Part shown: one piece after another, positions 1-8,891 of the stretch
Numbering within the stretch: position 1 is the stretch's first letter
How the letters are laid out: the number at the start of each line of letters is the position of its first letter
Assembly (NCBI GenBank): GCA_016794345.1
Contig: JAEUKE010000040.1
Location: 1 to 42,290, forward strand
Length of the DNA: 42,290 nucleotides
Direction of reading: 5' to 3'
Origin: Myxococcales bacterium
Lineage (GTDB): Bacteria; Myxococcota_A; Polyangia; Polyangiales; Polyangiaceae
Position numbers and translations under genes: made by a program
Notes under the pieces: generated by a model
Database searches by the model: none
Told to the model about the DNA's origin: nothing
What the model saw: the letters and a program-made list of their open reading frames with translations, nothing else

Positions 1-1191
1 ATGAAGATCCACGAGTACCAGGCGAAGCAGATCTTCCGGAAACACGGCATCCCCGTGCCGGAAGGCGAGCCCGCCTTCTCTTCGGCCGAGGTCGTGCCGA
101 TCACCGAACGCCTGATCGAAAAGACCGGCATCCCCGTCGTCGTCGTCAAGGCGCAGATCCACGCCGGCGGCCGCGGCAAGGCCGGCGGCGTGAAGGTCAT
201 CAAGGGTGGCTCCGCCGAGGCGCGTCAGTTCGCCGAGAAGCTGCTCGGCACGAAGCTCGTCACGAAGCAGAACGGGCCGGACGGCACGACGGTGCGCCGC
301 CTCTACGTCGAGCAGGGGCTCGACATCGACCGCGAGCTCTACTTCGCCATGCTGGTGGACCGCGAGGCGCGCCGGGTCGCGATCATCGCGTCGGCCGCGG
401 GCGGCATGGACATCGAAGAGGTCGCCGAGAAGGAGCCGGAGAAGGTCCTCACGGTGCACCTCGACCCGCTCATCGGGATGGCGCCCTACCAGATCCGCAA
501 GCTCGCCTTCTTCCTGGGCCTCGCCGGAAACAAGGAGACGATGGCGAGCTTCGCGACCTTCGCGGAGAACGCCTACAAGTGCTTCGTCGCCGAGGACTGC
601 TCGATGGTCGAGGTGAACCCGCTCGTCGTCACGAAGCAGGGCAAGGTCGTCGCGCTCGACGGCAAGATGACGTTCGACGACAACGCGGAGTGGCGTCACA
701 AGGCCATGTTCGCGGAGCTCCGCGACGAGGACGAGGAAGACCCCGTCGAGATGGAGGCCAAGCGCGTCGGCGTGTCCTACGTCTCGCTCGAGGGCAACAT
801 CGGCTGCCTCGTGAACGGCGCCGGCCTCGCGATGTCCACGATGGACATCATCAAACACTACGGCGGCGAGCCCTCGAACTTCCTCGACGTCGGCGGCGGC
901 GCCTCGCAGGAGCAGGTGACCCAGGGCTTCAAGCTCATCCTCTCCAGCCCGACGGTGAAGGGCATCTTCGTGAACATCTTCGGCGGCATCATGCGGTGTG
1001 ACGTCGTCGCGAACGCGGTCGTCGCGGCCACGAAGGAGCTCGGCCTCAAGGTGCCGCTCGTCGTCCGGCTCGAAGGCACGAACGTCGAGGAGGGCAAGCG
1101 CATCCTCGACCAGAGCGGCCTCCGCATCCAGAGCGCGTCCTCGATGGCAGACGGGGCGCAGAAGATCGTCGCAGCAATCAAGGGCAGCTGA
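1..1191 (+). CDS. sucC: Succinyl-CoA synthetase (ADP-forming) beta subunit
   Basis: This 396-residue protein is the ATP-grasp, nucleotide-binding subunit of the TCA-cycle enzyme that converts succinyl-CoA to succinate with substrate-level phosphorylation. It opens with the family signature [12 protein letters not shown]. It carries the glycine-rich [16 protein letters not shown] stretch near residues 50-65, the ligand-grasp stretch VEVNPLVV near 203-210, and the C-terminal ligase segment with FLDVGGGAS and [17 protein letters not shown]. Length is normal for the family. The window begins exactly on its ATG, so its promoter and ribosome binding site are not visible. The stop is 2 bases before sucD, so the two are one operon and assemble as an alpha-beta complex in the cytoplasm. 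Identification is secure. Confidence 0.97.
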   Translation: MKIHEYQAKQIFRKHGIPVPEGEPAFSSAEVVPITERLIEKTGIPVVVVKAQIHAGGRGKAGGVKVIKGGSAEARQFAEKLLGTKLVTKQNGPDGTTVRRLYVEQGLDIDRELYFAMLVDREARRVAIIASAAGGMDIEEVAEKEPEKVLTVHLDPLIGMAPYQIRKLAFFLGLAGNKETMASFATFAENAYKCFVAEDCSMVEVNPLVVTKQGKVVALDGKMTFDDNAEWRHKAMFAELRDEDEEDPVEMEAKRVGVSYVSLEGNIGCLVNGAGLAMSTMDIIKHYGGEPSNFLDVGGGASQEQVTQGFKLILSSPTVKGIFVNIFGGIMRCDVVANAVVAATKELGLKVPLVVRLEGTNVEEGKRILDQSGLRIQSASSMADGAQKIVAAIKGS

Positions 1192-1193
1192 TC

Positions 1194-2087
1194 ATGAGCA
1201 TCCTCGTCGACAAGGACACGCGGGTCGTCTTCCAGGGAATCACGGGCGCGAGCGGCAGCCTCCACGCGAAGGCCGCGCTCGCCTACGGGACGCAGGTCGT
1301 CGCGGGCGTCACGCCGGGTCGCGGCGGCCAGAAGTTCGAGGACAAGGTCCCGATCTTCGACACCGTCGAGGACGCGGTGAAGCAGGCGGGCGCGGAGGTC
1401 TCGATCATCTTCGTGCCGCCGGCCGGCGCCGCCGACGCCATCTGCGAGGCCGCGGCCGCGGGCTGCCGCCTCGTCGTCTGCATCACGGACGGCGTCCCGG
1501 TGCTCGACATGGTTCGTGCGCGCCGCTTCCTGGAGGGCAAGCCGACAAAGCTCGTCGGGCCGAACTGCCCCGGTGTCATCACGCCGGGCACCGGCCCCAA
1601 CTCCACGGGCGGATGCAAGATCGGCATCATGCCGGGGCACATCCACAAGCGCGGCAACATCGGCGTGCTCTCGAAGAGCGGCACGCTCACGTACGAGGCC
1701 GTCGGCCAGCTCACCGGGCTGGGCATGGGTCAGTCGACGTGCATCGGCATCGGCGGCGACCCGGTCGCGGGGCTCGACTTCATCGATTGCCTCGAGATGT
1801 TCAACGCCGATCCGGAGACGGAGGGCGTGATCATGATCGGCGAGATCGGCGGCAACGCGGAGCAGAAGGCGGCCGCGTGGGTGAAGGCCAACATGAAGAA
1901 GCCGGTTTGTGGCTTCATCGCTGGACGCACCGCGCCGCCCGGCAAGCGCATGGGTCACGCGGGCGCCATCATCTCGGGCGGCAAGGGAACGGCGGACGAG
2001 AAGATCGCCGCCTTCGAGGCCGCCGGGATCGGCGTCGCGGCGACGCCGGCCGAGATGGCCTCGACGATGAAGCGCATGATGTCCTGA
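1194..2087 (+). CDS. sucD: Succinyl-CoA synthetase alpha subunit
   Basis: This 297-residue subunit binds CoA and carries the phosphohistidine intermediate of succinyl-CoA synthetase. Visible family features are the N-terminal CoA-binding Rossmann start ([22 protein letters not shown]), the central [13 protein letters not shown] segment, SGTLTYE, the [12 protein letters not shown] loop, and the C-terminal [16 protein letters not shown] motif containing the phosphorylated histidine. Length is typical. The ATG lies 2 nt after the sucC stop, indicating co-transcription and probably coupled translation. The following lipoprotein gene starts only 5 nt later and may be read through from this operon. 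Confidence 0.97.
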   Translation: MSILVDKDTRVVFQGITGASGSLHAKAALAYGTQVVAGVTPGRGGQKFEDKVPIFDTVEDAVKQAGAEVSIIFVPPAGAADAICEAAAAGCRLVVCITDGVPVLDMVRARRFLEGKPTKLVGPNCPGVITPGTGPNSTGGCKIGIMPGHIHKRGNIGVLSKSGTLTYEAVGQLTGLGMGQSTCIGIGGDPVAGLDFIDCLEMFNADPETEGVIMIGEIGGNAEQKAAAWVKANMKKPVCGFIAGRTAPPGKRMGHAGAIISGGKGTADEKIAAFEAAGIGVAATPAEMASTMKRMMS

Positions 2088-2092
2088 GCGTC

Positions 2093-4126
2093 GTGGCGCG
2101 CGTCTCCCTAGCCCGGGTTGTGACCGTCGGGCTCGTCGCGCACCTCGCTGTGGCGGGGTGCGCGCCCCCGGAGCCCAAAGCGCACGCGCCTCGAGCGGAC
2201 CTGCCCGACCGCTCCGGTGATGGGACTGTCTCCGCGCGACCGCGTGTGACGCTCGACGTGACCCTGCCGGGTGAGTGCGCGGGCGACTCCTGTTGGGTGA
2301 GCGCCGACGGGTTTCGCTTCCTGCACCCGAGCCCGGTGGGGCATACGCTCGAGTCCGTCGTCGCGGTCCGGCCTGGCCAGGCGTTTGCCGTGGGCGCTGC
2401 CGGGTCAATGACGCGCCTCACGCGCGACGGGATGACGAAGATCACGATACCGGGCGTGCGGACGCCGTCCGATGCGCTCGATGAGATGGCCGGAGGCAAC
2501 GCCGCGTCGGAGAGCCCCGGGATCGAGCTGCAGCGGTTTCGCTTCGAGAGCGTCGTCGTCGGCGCTGTCGACGAGCTGCTCGTCTTGCTCGAAGCCGAGC
2601 GCATGGCTCACTTTGCCGACGGGCGCTGGACCCTCGAGAGGCCGGGCGCTCGCGCTTCGTTCGGCGATCGGCTGTTCGGTGGCCCTGAGGGCGCTTTCGT
2701 CCTTCCTACCCTGGTCGCCTCGGTTCTTGGCCGCCCACGCCTCCTCGTCCGCGAAGGTGAGGTGTTTCGCGAGGGCCCGAAGCTCCCGGGAGAGACCATC
2801 GCGCGCGCCGGTGTCGCCCGCGGCAGCACGGTCTGGCTCGGCGCAGATGAGGGAACGGTGCTCGTCAGCCGAGACGGCGGCGACTTCGTCTCGGAGTCTC
2901 TCGACCCGCCGCTCCGGAGCGACGTCATCGCGATCTGGGTCTCGAGAGACGAGACCAAAGGGCTGCTCTTCGGCCGAAATGGCGAAGCCTACGAGAGGCA
3001 CAGAGGTCGATGGATCGGCGGCGATCGAATCACGTCGCTCGAAGGTGATCTCGCGAGCAACGTCGAGGCGATCTGGGCGCCACCCGACGAGACAGAGATC
3101 TGGATCGTGGGCGACCACGTCATGCGACGCCGGGACGACCTCTGGCGATCCATGCCGACACCCCTGTCCAAGGCCAAAGAGCCGCTGCTGATCCTGGAGG
3201 GCGCTCGGTATCACGCCGTCGACGGAACCTCGGCGGAGGATGTGTGGGTCGTCGGACGAGCGGGGATCGCGGCCCACTACGACGGAAAGACCTGGCGCTC
3301 GCTGACCGAAGTCGCGACTGATAGCGACTTCGAGTCGGTCGTCCCGCTCGAGGGCGACCGGTGGCTGGCCGTGTCGAGGGACGGCGTCGTCGTCGAGGGC
3401 GACGGCGACGCGATCATCAAGGTGGACCGCCTCGAGAGCGACGACGTCGGCCCTGCCCTGCGAGCTCGTGACGGGGCGATCCTGGTGGAGGCGCGTCAGC
3501 GGGTGCTCCAACGCCGCGACGGCGCCTGGACGGAGGTGCTCGTACCGGGGGCCCCGTTCGGGCCGGACGCTGCCGCGAGCGCGATGGAGCTCGTCAGCGT
3601 CGGGTACGGAGGGCGAATCGACACGCTCCGCGGCAAGCGAGTGGGGAAGATCCGAGCGCCAACGACTCGCGATCTACACGCGGCCCGGTTCGTGGACCGA
3701 GACCTCTGGGTGGTCGGGGATGGGGAGATCCTGCGAGGAACGCTGGACGCCCTCCGCGTCGCTCATGCGCACGAAGGGGACGAGTACCGCGCGATCGCGG
3801 CGAGCTCACGAGACGACGTGTGGTTCGTGGGGGCGTCCTCCCGGTGGGGAGGCGTGGCCGTGCACTGGGATGGCAAGCGCTTCACCCGCCACGACGGATT
3901 CCAGCACCATACGCTCTATGGCGCGGCCGTCGACGGCGCTGGCGGCGTCTACGCGGTCGGAAGGTCCGGCGCCGTGGCCCATTACGACGGAAAGAATTGG
4001 AGGAACCTCGACACCGGCTGTGGTCAATCGTTGCTGTCGGTGCTGGTTACGCCGAACGGCAGCGTCGTGGGGGTGGGTCGAGCGGGAACTATCGTCGCAC
4101 GTCCCCCAGCTCTGTCGCCCCGCTGA
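2093..4126 (+). CDS. Secreted lipoprotein with beta-propeller (Ycf48-like) repeats
   Basis: The chosen start is GTG at 2093, 5 nt after sucD, because it gives a clean lipoprotein signal: a short basic start, a hydrophobic core and the lipobox VAGC with Cys23. The mature protein has about 650 residues and shows degenerate repeats of the form DVW-VVG...HYDGKTWRSL. The clearest ones begin near residues 380, 572 and 616 (DVWVVGRAG, DVWFVGASS, GVYAVGRSG, each followed by a H-[YW]-DGK segment). Such repeats build seven-bladed propellers of the Ycf48 / sialidase-like type and are common in predicted surface proteins of myxobacteria. No catalytic residues are recognisable. The open frame extends upstream through sucD, but that part is a shadow. 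The function is unknown; a cell-surface binding or scaffold role is inference. Confidence 0.8.
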   Translation: MARVSLARVVTVGLVAHLAVAGCAPPEPKAHAPRADLPDRSGDGTVSARPRVTLDVTLPGECAGDSCWVSADGFRFLHPSPVGHTLESVVAVRPGQAFAVGAAGSMTRLTRDGMTKITIPGVRTPSDALDEMAGGNAASESPGIELQRFRFESVVVGAVDELLVLLEAERMAHFADGRWTLERPGARASFGDRLFGGPEGAFVLPTLVASVLGRPRLLVREGEVFREGPKLPGETIARAGVARGSTVWLGADEGTVLVSRDGGDFVSESLDPPLRSDVIAIWVSRDETKGLLFGRNGEAYERHRGRWIGGDRITSLEGDLASNVEAIWAPPDETEIWIVGDHVMRRRDDLWRSMPTPLSKAKEPLLILEGARYHAVDGTSAEDVWVVGRAGIAAHYDGKTWRSLTEVATDSDFESVVPLEGDRWLAVSRDGVVVEGDGDAIIKVDRLESDDVGPALRARDGAILVEARQRVLQRRDGAWTEVLVPGAPFGPDAAASAMELVSVGYGGRIDTLRGKRVGKIRAPTTRDLHAARFVDRDLWVVGDGEILRGTLDALRVAHAHEGDEYRAIAASSRDDVWFVGASSRWGGVAVHWDGKRFTRHDGFQHHTLYGAAVDGAGGVYAVGRSGAVAHYDGKNWRNLDTGCGQSLLSVLVTPNGSVVGVGRAGTIVARPPALSPR

Positions 4127-4161
4127 GTCTTTGGGCGCTCGACTGATGGCGTGACGGGCTC

Positions 4162-4192
4162 GGCTCGGCGGTTCCACCCGGCCCGCCGAGCC
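4162..4192. terminator. GC hairpin between convergent genes
   Basis: A perfect 10-bp inverted repeat (GGCTCGGCGG at 4162-4171, CCGCCGAGCC at 4183-4192) with an 11-nt loop lies in the 82-bp gap between two convergent genes. There is no T tract on either side, so it is at best a bidirectional terminator of the GC-stem type or an mRNA 3'-end stabiliser. The structure is seen directly; the role is inferred from its position. Confidence 0.5.
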
Positions 4193-4208
4193 CCGTCTCA
4201 GCCTGCGA

Positions 4209-5951
4209 TCAGTTGCAGTTCAGACCGCAGACGCTCGCGACCTCGCCCACACAGGAAGAGTCCCAGCTGTTGTTGCAGCAGAACGAATCCACCGCGCAGA
4301 TCTGATCGACGCAATCGCCGAACGATGCGTCGCAGTTCGCGACGAGCGCCGCCCCGGTGGTGCAGAGCGTGTGGCTGCAGCTTCCCTGCGAGGCCGCGCA
4401 GGCCTTGCTGTCGCCGATCGAGAACACCTCGTTCACGCAGGCAGAGTCCCAGCTGTTGGTGCAGCAGAACGAATCCACCGCGCAGATGTTCGCGATGATC
4501 TGGTTGTTGGCGCCATTGCAGTTCCCGCCGATGAGCGCGCCCCCGGTCGCGCACTTGTTGTGAGGTTGAGTCAGCGGAGGCGAGACCACGGGGGTGTTGG
4601 TGCACCCGCCAGCGCCGCAGGTATCCGTCGTGCACACGTTGCTGTCGTTGCAGGCAGCGTTGTTTGGGGTGCTCGTGCAGCCGGTCAGGACGTTGCAGCT
4701 GTCCTGGGTGCAAGCGATGTTGTCGTTGCAGGCCGTGTTGTCCGGCTCGTGAATGATGCCACGGTCGGGGTCGCAGCTGTCGACCGTACAGGCGACGGCA
4801 TCCGCCAGGGCGACCGGCGTGTACGTGCTGCCTGCCTGGGAGTCGCAGCCGTCGGTCGTGCACATGTCGTCATCGGCGGCAGCGGCGCGGTTGACGACCT
4901 CGAGGTCGTCGATGGTCCAGCCGCCCAAAGCGTAGGCGCCCGCTTGGCCGACGTTGAAGCCGAACCGGACCCGCATGCCGGCGTTGGCGAGCGCGGTCAC
5001 GTTGAGCTCCACGCGCTGCCAGCCTCCGCCGGTTTGTCCGAGGTTGTTGGCGTTGTCCGGTGAGTCCAGGATGAACTCTCCCACGTTCGGCTGTGTCCAC
5101 ACCGGCTGCCAGGTGGAGCCGTCGAAGACCTCCACCACGTTCGTCACGTAGTTCGGATAGTCGCTGTTGAGCCAGCGCCAGTAGCCGAGGACAACCTCCC
5201 CGTTGGCCGCGCTCCCGTCGAACACCGGGCTCGTCAGGTAGTAGAACCCGTGAACCGTGGTCGCGTAGCTCGCGCCGAGCCCCACGGCGGCGACGCCGTT
5301 GTCGGCACTCGCGCTGTGGTCCGCGGCCGGGTCGCCGCCGGCGCTCGAGGCGGTCGCGCCGATGGCCCATTCGGTGTCGAGCGTCCAGCCGGCTGCGTTG
5401 TCCGCGAAGTCGTCCTGGAAGAGGACCGATGCCTGGAAGTTCGAGACGCCGGTGGTCGGGTCGCAGATGTCGATCGTGCAAAGGTCCATGTCGGCCCGGT
5501 CGATCGGGTTGTGCGCGATGCCGCTCATCGGGTCACACGTGTCGGCGGTGCAGGCGTTCCCGTCGTCGACGTTCGTCGGGACGTGCACGGCGCCGCTCTG
5601 CGGGTTGCAGCTGTCGTCCGTGCAGGCGTTGCCGTCGTCCACGTCGAGCGGTGTGTGCGCGCACATGCCCGTGTTGCAGGTGTCCACCGTGCACGCGTCG
5701 TCGTCGTCACAGTCCGCGGCGAACTCGCATTCGGCCATCATCGAGCTGGTGCTCGAGGTCGTCGAACCCGTCGTGGTGGTGGTGCTCGTGGTCGACCCCG
5801 AGGTGGTCGACGCCGAGGTGGTCGACCCCGTCGTGGTCGTGGAGCCGGTGGTGTCATCCCCCCCGGTGCCGCTGCCGCCCGAGCCGCCGTCGTCACCACA
5901 GCCGCCAGCGGCGACAATCGCCAGCGTCGCAACGAACCGTTTCGCCATCAT
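4209..5951 (-). CDS. Cys-rich repeat lipoprotein with a jelly-roll-like module
   Basis: The start is ATG at 5951 because GGAGG sits 8 nt upstream; an adjacent ATG at 5948 is equally possible, and an in-frame ATG at 5987 lacks a site. The protein (about 580 residues) has a signal peptide ending at Cys18, then a long Thr/Ser/Gly-rich linker. Next come several Cys repeats of about 24 residues of the form DDGNACT-D-CDP--G, resembling the CTDC (Dictyostelium) repeat. A roughly 170-residue module follows, starting DDFADNAAGWTL and ending GGWTIDDLEVVN, then more CTDC-like repeats. It ends with two copies of a Cys module containing ICAVDSFCC-NSWDS-CV-EV. It is probably displayed on the outer surface. 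The middle module recurs in the lipoprotein at 17955-19448. No enzymatic motif is visible. Confidence 0.82.
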   Translation of the reverse strand: MMAKRFVATLAIVAAGGCGDDGGSGGSGTGGDDTTGSTTTTGSTTSASTTSGSTTSTTTTTGSTTSSTSSMMAECEFAADCDDDDACTVDTCNTGMCAHTPLDVDDGNACTDDSCNPQSGAVHVPTNVDDGNACTADTCDPMSGIAHNPIDRADMDLCTIDICDPTTGVSNFQASVLFQDDFADNAAGWTLDTEWAIGATASSAGGDPAADHSASADNGVAAVGLGASYATTVHGFYYLTSPVFDGSAANGEVVLGYWRWLNSDYPNYVTNVVEVFDGSTWQPVWTQPNVGEFILDSPDNANNLGQTGGGWQRVELNVTALANAGMRVRFGFNVGQAGAYALGGWTIDDLEVVNRAAAADDDMCTTDGCDSQAGSTYTPVALADAVACTVDSCDPDRGIIHEPDNTACNDNIACTQDSCNVLTGCTSTPNNAACNDSNVCTTDTCGAGGCTNTPVVSPPLTQPHNKCATGGALIGGNCNGANNQIIANICAVDSFCCTNSWDSACVNEVFSIGDSKACAASQGSCSHTLCTTGAALVANCDASFGDCVDQICAVDSFCCNNSWDSSCVGEVASVCGLNCN

Positions 5952-6054
5952 AAAAAGAGCCTCCGTCGTCTGAGGGGCAAGCGCCACCAGAGTCGCACAG
6001 ACGTACGAAAGAGGCGGAGATCTGTCAACGCAGGCGCCTCCAGGGCGGCCCGCC

Positions 6055-7518
6055 TCACAGCGCGGCGATGAACCTGAGCGCCGGTACGCTGGGCAGGAAG
6101 AAGTAGTCGCCGCCGCGCATGGTCACGAAACGCGGGAGGGCCGGGACCACGCTCTGGACCGGGTGAGCCTGGAGCGAGAACGGAGACGTTTGCTCCGCGT
6201 GCGTGCTCTTCCCGGCGCCGAAGAAGGCCGGGCATCGCGGTCCGACGACCGGGTCGTCTTCGCCGTTCAGTCCGCGGAAGGTCGTGTTCGTCACCCAGAG
6301 GTTCTGGACGAACTCGAATTGCCGCCGGATGCTCGCGCCGACGGTGATGAAGACGAGGCCTCGCTTCTTGCCGTCGTCCTTTCGGCTGTCGGCCAGGCGC
6401 GGACCGTAGACGCGCCCTCGGCGGATGAGGCGGTGCCGGCCTACGAGCTCGAGGGACTTCCCGACGTCGTCGCCGAGATCGTCTCGCGGGTTGGAGCGAC
6501 GAATGTGGGCCCCGACGGGGCAGCGGAAGCCGTGGCGATCCGAGGCAAAGCTGATACCGGGCGTGTCCTTGACCGGCGGGGGACCTGGCTCGTTCGGATG
6601 ATTGACGACGGCCGACCCGTTTTTCCAGCGACCCACCATCTTCGCAGCCAGCCATTCGGGATCGACCCCGAGCGACTCGGCCGCGCGATCGATCGCGAGC
6701 CAGAAGCCAGCGACGTCTTGCTCGAGCTTGCGGAGCACGAGGTAGGTGCCGTGGGCGCCCAGGTCCTTCCTGCCGCTCGAAAGAAAGTCGGGCAGGAAGC
6801 CGCGCGCATCGAGCGAATTGGGCACGCTTGGGCCGATTGTGCGGTACTTGTAAGCATTCAGCTGCCCGAGGACGACCTCGCCGAGCGGCACCTTGTGAGA
6901 CGGGTCCGGGCCGGGTGTTCCGTCGTCCGCCCGGACCGAATGGCCTTCGAGGTCGATCGAAGGCTGCACCAGCCCGTCTCGGAAGCCGAAGTGCTCGAAG
7001 ATCCGATCCTTGCTCTCGTACCGCAGGGTGGTCTGGGTCGCGAAGTGGGTGAGCCCTCGCCGCTCCGCCTCTTCGATCTCGGCGCGAGCGAACGCGGCGA
7101 CCTCCTCGTCGGTGCCGGCGAAGAGCAGGAGCATGACGTGAATGGGCTTGTTCCCGGAGCCATAGTCCCAGCTTTGGATCTCGTCCCGTTCGTCCCCGAG
7201 CGCATGCGCTCGAGCCGCCATGCCGAGCTGGAACTCGATGGGGAAGGTCGCCAGGTGCGCCTTCAGGCCGAGCTCGGCCATCCCCTGCGCGGTGAGCGCG
7301 ACCTGGAGTCGGGTTTTGCGGCGGGCCGGGCTCGCCTCGCGCTTGTCCTGCTTCTCGGTCTCGAGGTAGCTCACGCGATCCGCGATCGCTCCCAGCCAGC
7401 CACGCGCGGCAGGGGCGTCCGTGATGCGGAAGAGCTCGTAGCTCGCCGAGTTGAGGTCTCCGTGCCCGCGCAGCGCCAGCGCTTGCACGTGCTCGGCCTG
7501 GAACGGGACCGGGGTCAT
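6055..7518 (-). CDS. DyP-type heme peroxidase
   Basis: This 487-residue protein belongs to the dye-decolorizing peroxidase family, heme enzymes that use hydrogen peroxide or organic peroxides to oxidise bulky substrates. The diagnostic GxxDG motif is GFRDG at residues 178-182, with distal Asp181. The proximal heme ligand is His338 in CPVGAHIRRSNPRDD. The conserved arginine region RHRLIRRGRVYG follows near 361-372. The length exceeds compact bacterial DyPs and fits the long C/D-like classes. No Sec or Tat signal and no encapsulin-targeting tail are evident, so it is probably cytoplasmic. Its ATG overlaps the stop of the upstream membrane-protein gene as ATGA, implying translational coupling. 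The physiological substrate is unknown. Confidence 0.93.
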   Translation of the reverse strand: MTPVPFQAEHVQALALRGHGDLNSASYELFRITDAPAARGWLGAIADRVSYLETEKQDKREASPARRKTRLQVALTAQGMAELGLKAHLATFPIEFQLGMAARAHALGDERDEIQSWDYGSGNKPIHVMLLLFAGTDEEVAAFARAEIEEAERRGLTHFATQTTLRYESKDRIFEHFGFRDGLVQPSIDLEGHSVRADDGTPGPDPSHKVPLGEVVLGQLNAYKYRTIGPSVPNSLDARGFLPDFLSSGRKDLGAHGTYLVLRKLEQDVAGFWLAIDRAAESLGVDPEWLAAKMVGRWKNGSAVVNHPNEPGPPPVKDTPGISFASDRHGFRCPVGAHIRRSNPRDDLGDDVGKSLELVGRHRLIRRGRVYGPRLADSRKDDGKKRGLVFITVGASIRRQFEFVQNLWVTNTTFRGLNGEDDPVVGPRCPAFFGAGKSTHAEQTSPFSLQAHPVQSVVPALPRFVTMRGGDYFFLPSVPALRFIAAL

Positions 7519-8891
7519 AGCAGACGTAGCCACGCGCGGAGCTCCTTGTCGGTGAGGTTCTTCGAGAGGCCTTCGCGCAGCGCGGCGTTTGCCAGCACGT
7601 TCTGGACGGAGGTGTTCGGATAGGCCGAGTACCAGACGTGGGTGTAGAGCTGGTGCTTTCGCGTCCAGCGCTTGAACCACTCCTCGTCCGCTGCGCCCGA
7701 GTGGAACATGTCGCGCGTGGTGGGAAACTCCTCGGTGTTGGACCAGACGGCCGTGAGCCAATAAGCGAGCTTGTCGACGAACTCGCCCAGGTACGATTCC
7801 CAGCTGCCGTCGTAGTTGCTGAAGAAGAGGAGGCGCTTGCCGCCGTCGATCCGGATCCAGCGCGCGCAATGGATCGAGTCGATGGGGCCGAGCTTGCCTT
7901 GCGTATAATAGGTGGCAGCCAAGAAGCGGACAGCGAAGAGCATGACCGTGAGGATGAGCCGCCTTCGCCAGTCGGCCTTGACCGGGACGAGGTGCGTCAG
8001 GGCGTTCTGGGTCTGCTGGTCTTCCCAGTAGAAGATCGCGGCCATCTGTTTGTCGGGCTCATCGATGACCTTGGCGCGGACCGCGTCGGCGGTGGCTTCT
8101 TCCCCTTTCTCAACCGAGATGACGAACGCGCGGAAGATCAGATAGACGGCGAACGCGAGCGCGAGGATTCCGAGGGCAGAGCCGGCCGTGGCCAGGGCTA
8201 TACCGCCGCGGCCGAGCGAAAACGCCTCCCCCAGCGAAACGCCGGCGACGAGCGCGACGAGCAACACCAGGATGCCGGCGCGAATGTAGAGCGCGAGCGG
8301 AGTCGGGAGATCCCTGTCGTGCGGGGTGGGATCGAGATCCTTCAGGGCACCGAAGGCGTGGTCCTTCACGGCGCGGTGGATCTCGACGGGCGAGGCCGGG
8401 AGCCGTCCCGCGCGACGCTCGGTCTCCACGAAGGCGCCGATCTTCGTCCTCAGCTCGATGTCCTTCCGGATTCGGTCGACCTCGAGGTTGGGGTGCGCCC
8501 GGTACGGGCTGACATGCGAGTTGACGTGTTGCTCGAGGAAGGCGAGCCGCGAGCCGTAGGTCGGCGGTGTCTTTGATTGCGGGTAGCCCTCGCAATGGCG
8601 GAGCAACGCGTCGATCTCGGGGCCGAGCTCGGTCACCAGGTCGCGCAGCTGCTCGTCTTGCGAGCCGTCGTGGTTGCTCTCGAAGGCGAGAAGGGGCCCG
8701 TACACACCGTCCTCCGACTCGGGAATGAGCACCCAACGAGCGAAGTGGATCGTACCGAGCCGCTCGAAGGCCTGCATCCAGGGGGAGCTGTCCTCGCCGG
8801 CACCCTCGAGGTAGGTGGAGAGCTCGCCCAGGCGGTCCTTCTCGACGGGGATGACGATGGAGAGTGTCCCGGGGTGGCTGACGTAGATCAC
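7515..8891 (-). CDS. Membrane protein with duplicated ferredoxin-like domain, DyP partner
   Basis: The start is the GTG at 8891, which overlaps the kinase stop as GTGA; the frame is open further upstream but that is kinase antisense or out-of-frame sequence. The product has 458 residues with predicted membrane segments near 198-218 and 234-257, and a weaker one near 311-327. The two flanking soluble parts are related to each other. Residues 45-104 contain IHFARWVLI and FESNHDGSQDE; residues 336-392 contain IHCARWIRI and FFSNYDGSWESYL. This internal duplication suggests two dimeric alpha+beta barrel-like domains facing the same side of the membrane. I recognise no enzymatic motif. Overlap with both the kinase and the DyP gene suggests an obligate partner, perhaps a membrane docking site or redox/heme partner for the peroxidase; that is inference. 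Confidence 0.8.
   Translation of the reverse strand: MIYVSHPGTLSIVIPVEKDRLGELSTYLEGAGEDSSPWMQAFERLGTIHFARWVLIPESEDGVYGPLLAFESNHDGSQDEQLRDLVTELGPEIDALLRHCEGYPQSKTPPTYGSRLAFLEQHVNSHVSPYRAHPNLEVDRIRKDIELRTKIGAFVETERRAGRLPASPVEIHRAVKDHAFGALKDLDPTPHDRDLPTPLALYIRAGILVLLVALVAGVSLGEAFSLGRGGIALATAGSALGILALAFAVYLIFRAFVISVEKGEEATADAVRAKVIDEPDKQMAAIFYWEDQQTQNALTHLVPVKADWRRRLILTVMLFAVRFLAATYYTQGKLGPIDSIHCARWIRIDGGKRLLFFSNYDGSWESYLGEFVDKLAYWLTAVWSNTEEFPTTRDMFHSGAADEEWFKRWTRKHQLYTHVWYSAYPNTSVQNVLANAALREGLSKNLTDKELRAWLRLL

Noticed and set aside
998..2092. Open frame running through sucD into the propeller lipoprotein
   Set aside because: The sucD reading frame is unmistakable. A lipoprotein signal begins at GTG 2093.
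6163..7623. Open frame of 486 codons opposite the DyP gene
   Set aside because: The minus strand carries all DyP motifs in order; the plus frame has no recognisable protein features.
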